From WVWW01 sp041568335 (GTDB lineage: Bacteria; Acidobacteriota; Polarisedimenticolia; Polarisedimenticolales; Polarisedimenticolaceae), in contig JBFFZZ010000157.1 of NCBI GenBank assembly GCA_041568335.1, positions 1-7,263 on the forward strand: a stretch of DNA of 7,263 nucleotides. The letters run 5' to 3'. Position 1 is the stretch's first letter; each line of letters opens with the position of its first letter. Under the pieces are notes generated by a model, which was not told the origin of the DNA, searched no databases, and worked only from the letters and a program-made list of their open reading frames with translations. The position numbers and the translations under genes were made by a program. Positions 5,799-7,263 of this stretch are shown piece after piece.

Positions 5799-6428
5799 TT
5801 GAAGAAAGAACAGTTGATGTTCCTGCTCGGCGGGTTCGCGTTCGGTGTCCTGGTCGGTTTCGGTCTCTTCCGCGTCTACCAGGATCGTCCGCAGCTCGCC
5901 GCCGCCGGTGGCTCGCAGGAGATCGCCTCGCCCGCCGGTCCGCGGGCACCCGCACAGGGCGCGGTGCCTCAGGGGGGTGGTGCGGCCCCGATGGTCAGCC
6001 AGATCAACGAGCTCAAGCGGCGGCTCGAGGCCAACCCGCAGGACCTCGAAGCGGCGGTCACCGTGGCCGGGATGTACTACCAGGTCGGCATGTGGGAGCA
6101 GGCCGAGCAGTTCTACGACATCGCCTTGGGGATCAAGCCCGACGATCCGGATTTGCTGACCGATGCGGGCAACGTGCAGCGCGAGCTCGGCCGCCACACC
6201 AGGGCGCTGGACAGCTTCCGGCAGGCCTACGAGGTCGACCCCACGCACTGGCAGGCCCTGTTCAACACGGTCGTGGTGGCGGCCTTTGACCTGCAACGGA
6301 TGGATCTCGCCGACGCCGCGATGGCCAGGCTGGACGAGGTCGATCCACCGCCGCCCGAGCTGCCCGCACTCAAACAGGCGCTGGCCGAGTTCCGGACAAC
6401 CCTCTCGACCTCCGACGGAACACCGTGA
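5799..6428 (+). CDS. Membrane-anchored TPR protein
   Basis: The 209-aa product starts with a short basic stretch and one transmembrane helix (about residues 7-25, FLLGGFAFGVLVGFGLF). A Gly/Ala/Pro/Gln-rich linker follows (35-65), then about three TPR hairpins: 82-115 (a clear TPR, AEQFYDIALGIKPDD), 118-149 (GRHTRALDSFRQAYEVDP) and 152-184. There is no lipobox or obvious cleavage site, so it is probably an N-in signal anchor with the TPRs in the periplasm. The role would be a scaffold or assembly factor; the topology resembles TPR proteins of cytochrome c maturation and envelope complexes, but nothing nearby confirms that. TTG 5799 gives MKKEQLMF..., placing Lys residues before the helix; ATG 5817 is an alternative that removes six residues and suits the candidate promoter better. 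The stop overlaps the next gene's GTG. Confidence 0.83.
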   Translation: MKKEQLMFLLGGFAFGVLVGFGLFRVYQDRPQLAAAGGSQEIASPAGPRAPAQGAVPQGGGAAPMVSQINELKRRLEANPQDLEAAVTVAGMYYQVGMWEQAEQFYDIALGIKPDDPDLLTDAGNVQRELGRHTRALDSFRQAYEVDPTHWQALFNTVVVAAFDLQRMDLADAAMARLDEVDPPPPELPALKQALAEFRTTLSTSDGTP

Positions 6429-6688
6429 TCCGGCGGCTGCTGCTCCTCCTCGCCGCCTTCTTTGCGGCTCTCTGGTGGTTGCGGCGCGGCAAACGAAAAC
6501 GAGCTGCCGGATCGACGCCGTCTCGCGGCGCTCCCGCCGGCTCCACCGATCCGATGGTTCGCGACCGTGTGTGCAACACCTTCCTGCCGCGCTCGCGCGC
6601 GCTCGTCGTCCGGAGCGGCGACGAGGAACTCTTCTTCTGTTCCGAGGCGTGCCGCGAGAAGCACTCGGCCGCCTCGGAAGGGCGCTAA
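6425..6688 (+). CDS. Small membrane-anchored Cys-rich protein, probable YHS/TRASH-like metal site
   Basis: This 87-aa protein has an N-terminal membrane helix (about 3-19, followed by the basic run LRRGKRKR), a short Ser/Gly/Ala/Pro-rich linker and a compact Cys-containing domain at about 42-80. C50 (DRVCNTFLP), C72 and C76 (FFCSEAC) plus H80 form a possible Zn-type metal site. The D-P-M-V-R-D-x-V-C ... F-F-C-S-x-x-C-R-E-K-H order resembles the YHS/TRASH treble-clef group and small PP0621-like anchored proteins (family knowledge; similarity judged by eye). The basic run after the helix suggests the domain faces the cytoplasm. The GTG start overlaps the upstream TPR stop (GTGA), with only a weak GGA upstream, so translation probably depends on coupling. 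The two may act together at the membrane. The function is unknown. Confidence 0.82.
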   Translation: MIRRLLLLLAAFFAALWWLRRGKRKRAAGSTPSRGAPAGSTDPMVRDRVCNTFLPRSRALVVRSGDEELFFCSEACREKHSAASEGR

Positions 6689-6718
6689 ACACAACAAAAC
6701 AAAACCTTTTGGGTCGAA

Positions 6719-6747
6719 TTGCAGCCCCTTTTTGGCGAACCTATATT
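6719..6747 (+). promoter_or_regulatory. Candidate sigma-70-type promoter for the 6783 gene
   Basis: TTGCAG (6719-6724, three of six -35 bases) and TATATT (6742-6747, five of six -10 bases) are spaced by 17 nt in the 94-nt gap between genes. The expected start near 6754 leaves a leader of about 30 nt, which includes the ribosome site GGAAGGGG at 6773-6780. The first part of the gap (6689-6705) is an unusual A/C-only tract. The good -10, exact spacing and suitable leader make this the better supported of the two promoters in the window. Confidence 0.55.
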
Positions 6748-6782
6748 CGTCAAGGCGTCTCATGCAGCCGTGGGAAGGGGTT

Positions 6783-7263
6783 ATGGAAACGACCGATCAT
6801 TCCAACGAGAGTCTTCACCAGCAGGCCTCGACACAGTACCTGCAGGGGAAATTCGAGGAAGCGCTCGCGACCTGGCGCCGGATCCTGGCGAACGATCCGA
6901 CCGACGAGCGCGCCAGTGAGGGCATCCGTCTCTGCGAGCTCCTGACCGCGGACACACCGAGCGAAGCGGCGCCGGCAACCCGACCGGGCCCGACCGAGCC
7001 GCAACCGGCCGTGGCCGAACCGGAAGGCACGGTGCTGGCCGCGCCGGCGGTCGAGCCCGTGCCGATCCCGGCGGCGACGGACGAGCCGGCCGGTGCGGCA
7101 ACCCCGCCTTCCGGAGCCGCCGAGGCGCCGATCGATGACCTGGAATTCGAGCTGCCGAATCTCGACCTCGACCTTCCGGAAACGGAGATACCGGACCCGA
7201 GTCGGCAATCCGAAGGGATCGATCTCGGGGACGCCCCGCACTCGCTTCAGGTCGACGGGGAGA
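6783..7263 (+). CDS. TPR protein with long Pro/Ala/Glu linker (3' end outside the window)
   Basis: The frame is open from ATG 6783 to the last base, giving at least 160 residues with no stop, so the gene is cut by the window edge. Residues 9-42 form one TPR hairpin (STQYLQGKFEEALATWRRIL then ANDPTDERA), probably extended by the next helix to about 53. Residues 55-115 are a low-complexity Ala/Pro/Glu/Thr linker, followed by an acidic stretch with the alternating pattern ELPNLDLDLPE at 124-134. This suggests a short binding module on a disordered arm, with a further domain likely downstream. GGAAGGGG ends 2 nt before the ATG and its GGAAGG core lies 4 nt upstream. An in-frame ATG at 6762 would add seven residues but lacks a ribosome site. 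There is no signal peptide. The TPR-plus-acidic-linker style recalls adaptor proteins of motility and signalling in deltaproteobacteria-like and Acidobacteria genomes, but I cannot name it. Confidence 0.8.
   Translation, partial: METTDHSNESLHQQASTQYLQGKFEEALATWRRILANDPTDERASEGIRLCELLTADTPSEAAPATRPGPTEPQPAVAEPEGTVLAAPAVEPVPIPAATDEPAGAATPPSGAAEAPIDDLEFELPNLDLDLPETEIPDPSRQSEGIDLGDAPHSLQVDGE

Noticed and set aside
5728..5955. N-terminal extension of RlmN by 76 residues
   Set aside because: The extension is Arg-rich, matches no part of RlmN and overlaps the divergent TPR gene. GTG 5727 gives the normal family length and N-terminus.
5724..6692. A 322-codon open frame on the minus strand
   Set aside because: It is antisense to the anchored TPR and Cys-protein genes and gives a composition typical of a shadow frame.
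6711..6737. GGGT / GCCC stem followed by a T-run as a terminator before the last gene
   Set aside because: The stem is four pairs including a G-T wobble with a 9-nt loop, too weak for an intrinsic terminator, and it overlaps the better supported promoter.

Overview
The window is GC-rich bacterial chromosomal DNA (roughly two-thirds G+C by eye) holding nine protein-coding genes packed with little spacing. I found no RNA gene, insertion sequence, CRISPR array, integrase or phage gene. The mix of a HEAT-repeat lipoprotein, several small TPR proteins, a Rho with an Arg/Gly-rich N-terminus and an RlmN points to a free-living, GC-rich, Gram-negative-type lineage. Acidobacteriota or a deltaproteobacteria-like/candidate phylum would fit. 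That placement is inference from style; no marker here fixes the phylum.

Layout, left to right. (1) A leftward TPR protein (585 to 103) ends at a good intrinsic terminator (11-42). (2) A short AT-rich divergent intergenic region (586-688) carries an 11-bp direct repeat in a 22-bp register. (3) A rightward, translationally coupled operon follows: a HEAT-repeat lipoprotein (689-1438), an unrecognised 174-aa protein (1435-1959) and transcription termination factor rho (1956-3197). Both gene junctions overlap by 4 nt. A class I SAM-methyltransferase-fold protein (3239-3865) lies 41 nt downstream and may be the last gene of the unit. (4) A leftward pair converges on it: rlmN (5727 to 4654), then an SDR oxidoreductase (4657 to 3902), with overlapping stop and start codons. 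(5) Divergent from rlmN, a rightward pair encodes a membrane-anchored TPR protein (5799-6428) and an 87-aa membrane-anchored Cys-rich protein (6425-6688), again overlapping by 4 nt. (6) After a plausible promoter, a TPR protein with a long Pro/Ala/Glu linker begins at 6783 and runs off the window.

Functionally, the recognisable core is information processing: Rho terminates transcription and RlmN methylates 23S rRNA A2503. The remaining genes are protein-interaction scaffolds (HEAT, TPR), a small metal-site candidate and two enzymes of unknown substrate. The most notable points are the coupling of rho to a lipoprotein and an unknown protein, the loss of the usual helical Rho N-terminal domain in favour of an Arg/Gly tract, and the helically phased direct repeats at the head of that operon. 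I do not see strong evidence for a wholly new defence or mobile system.
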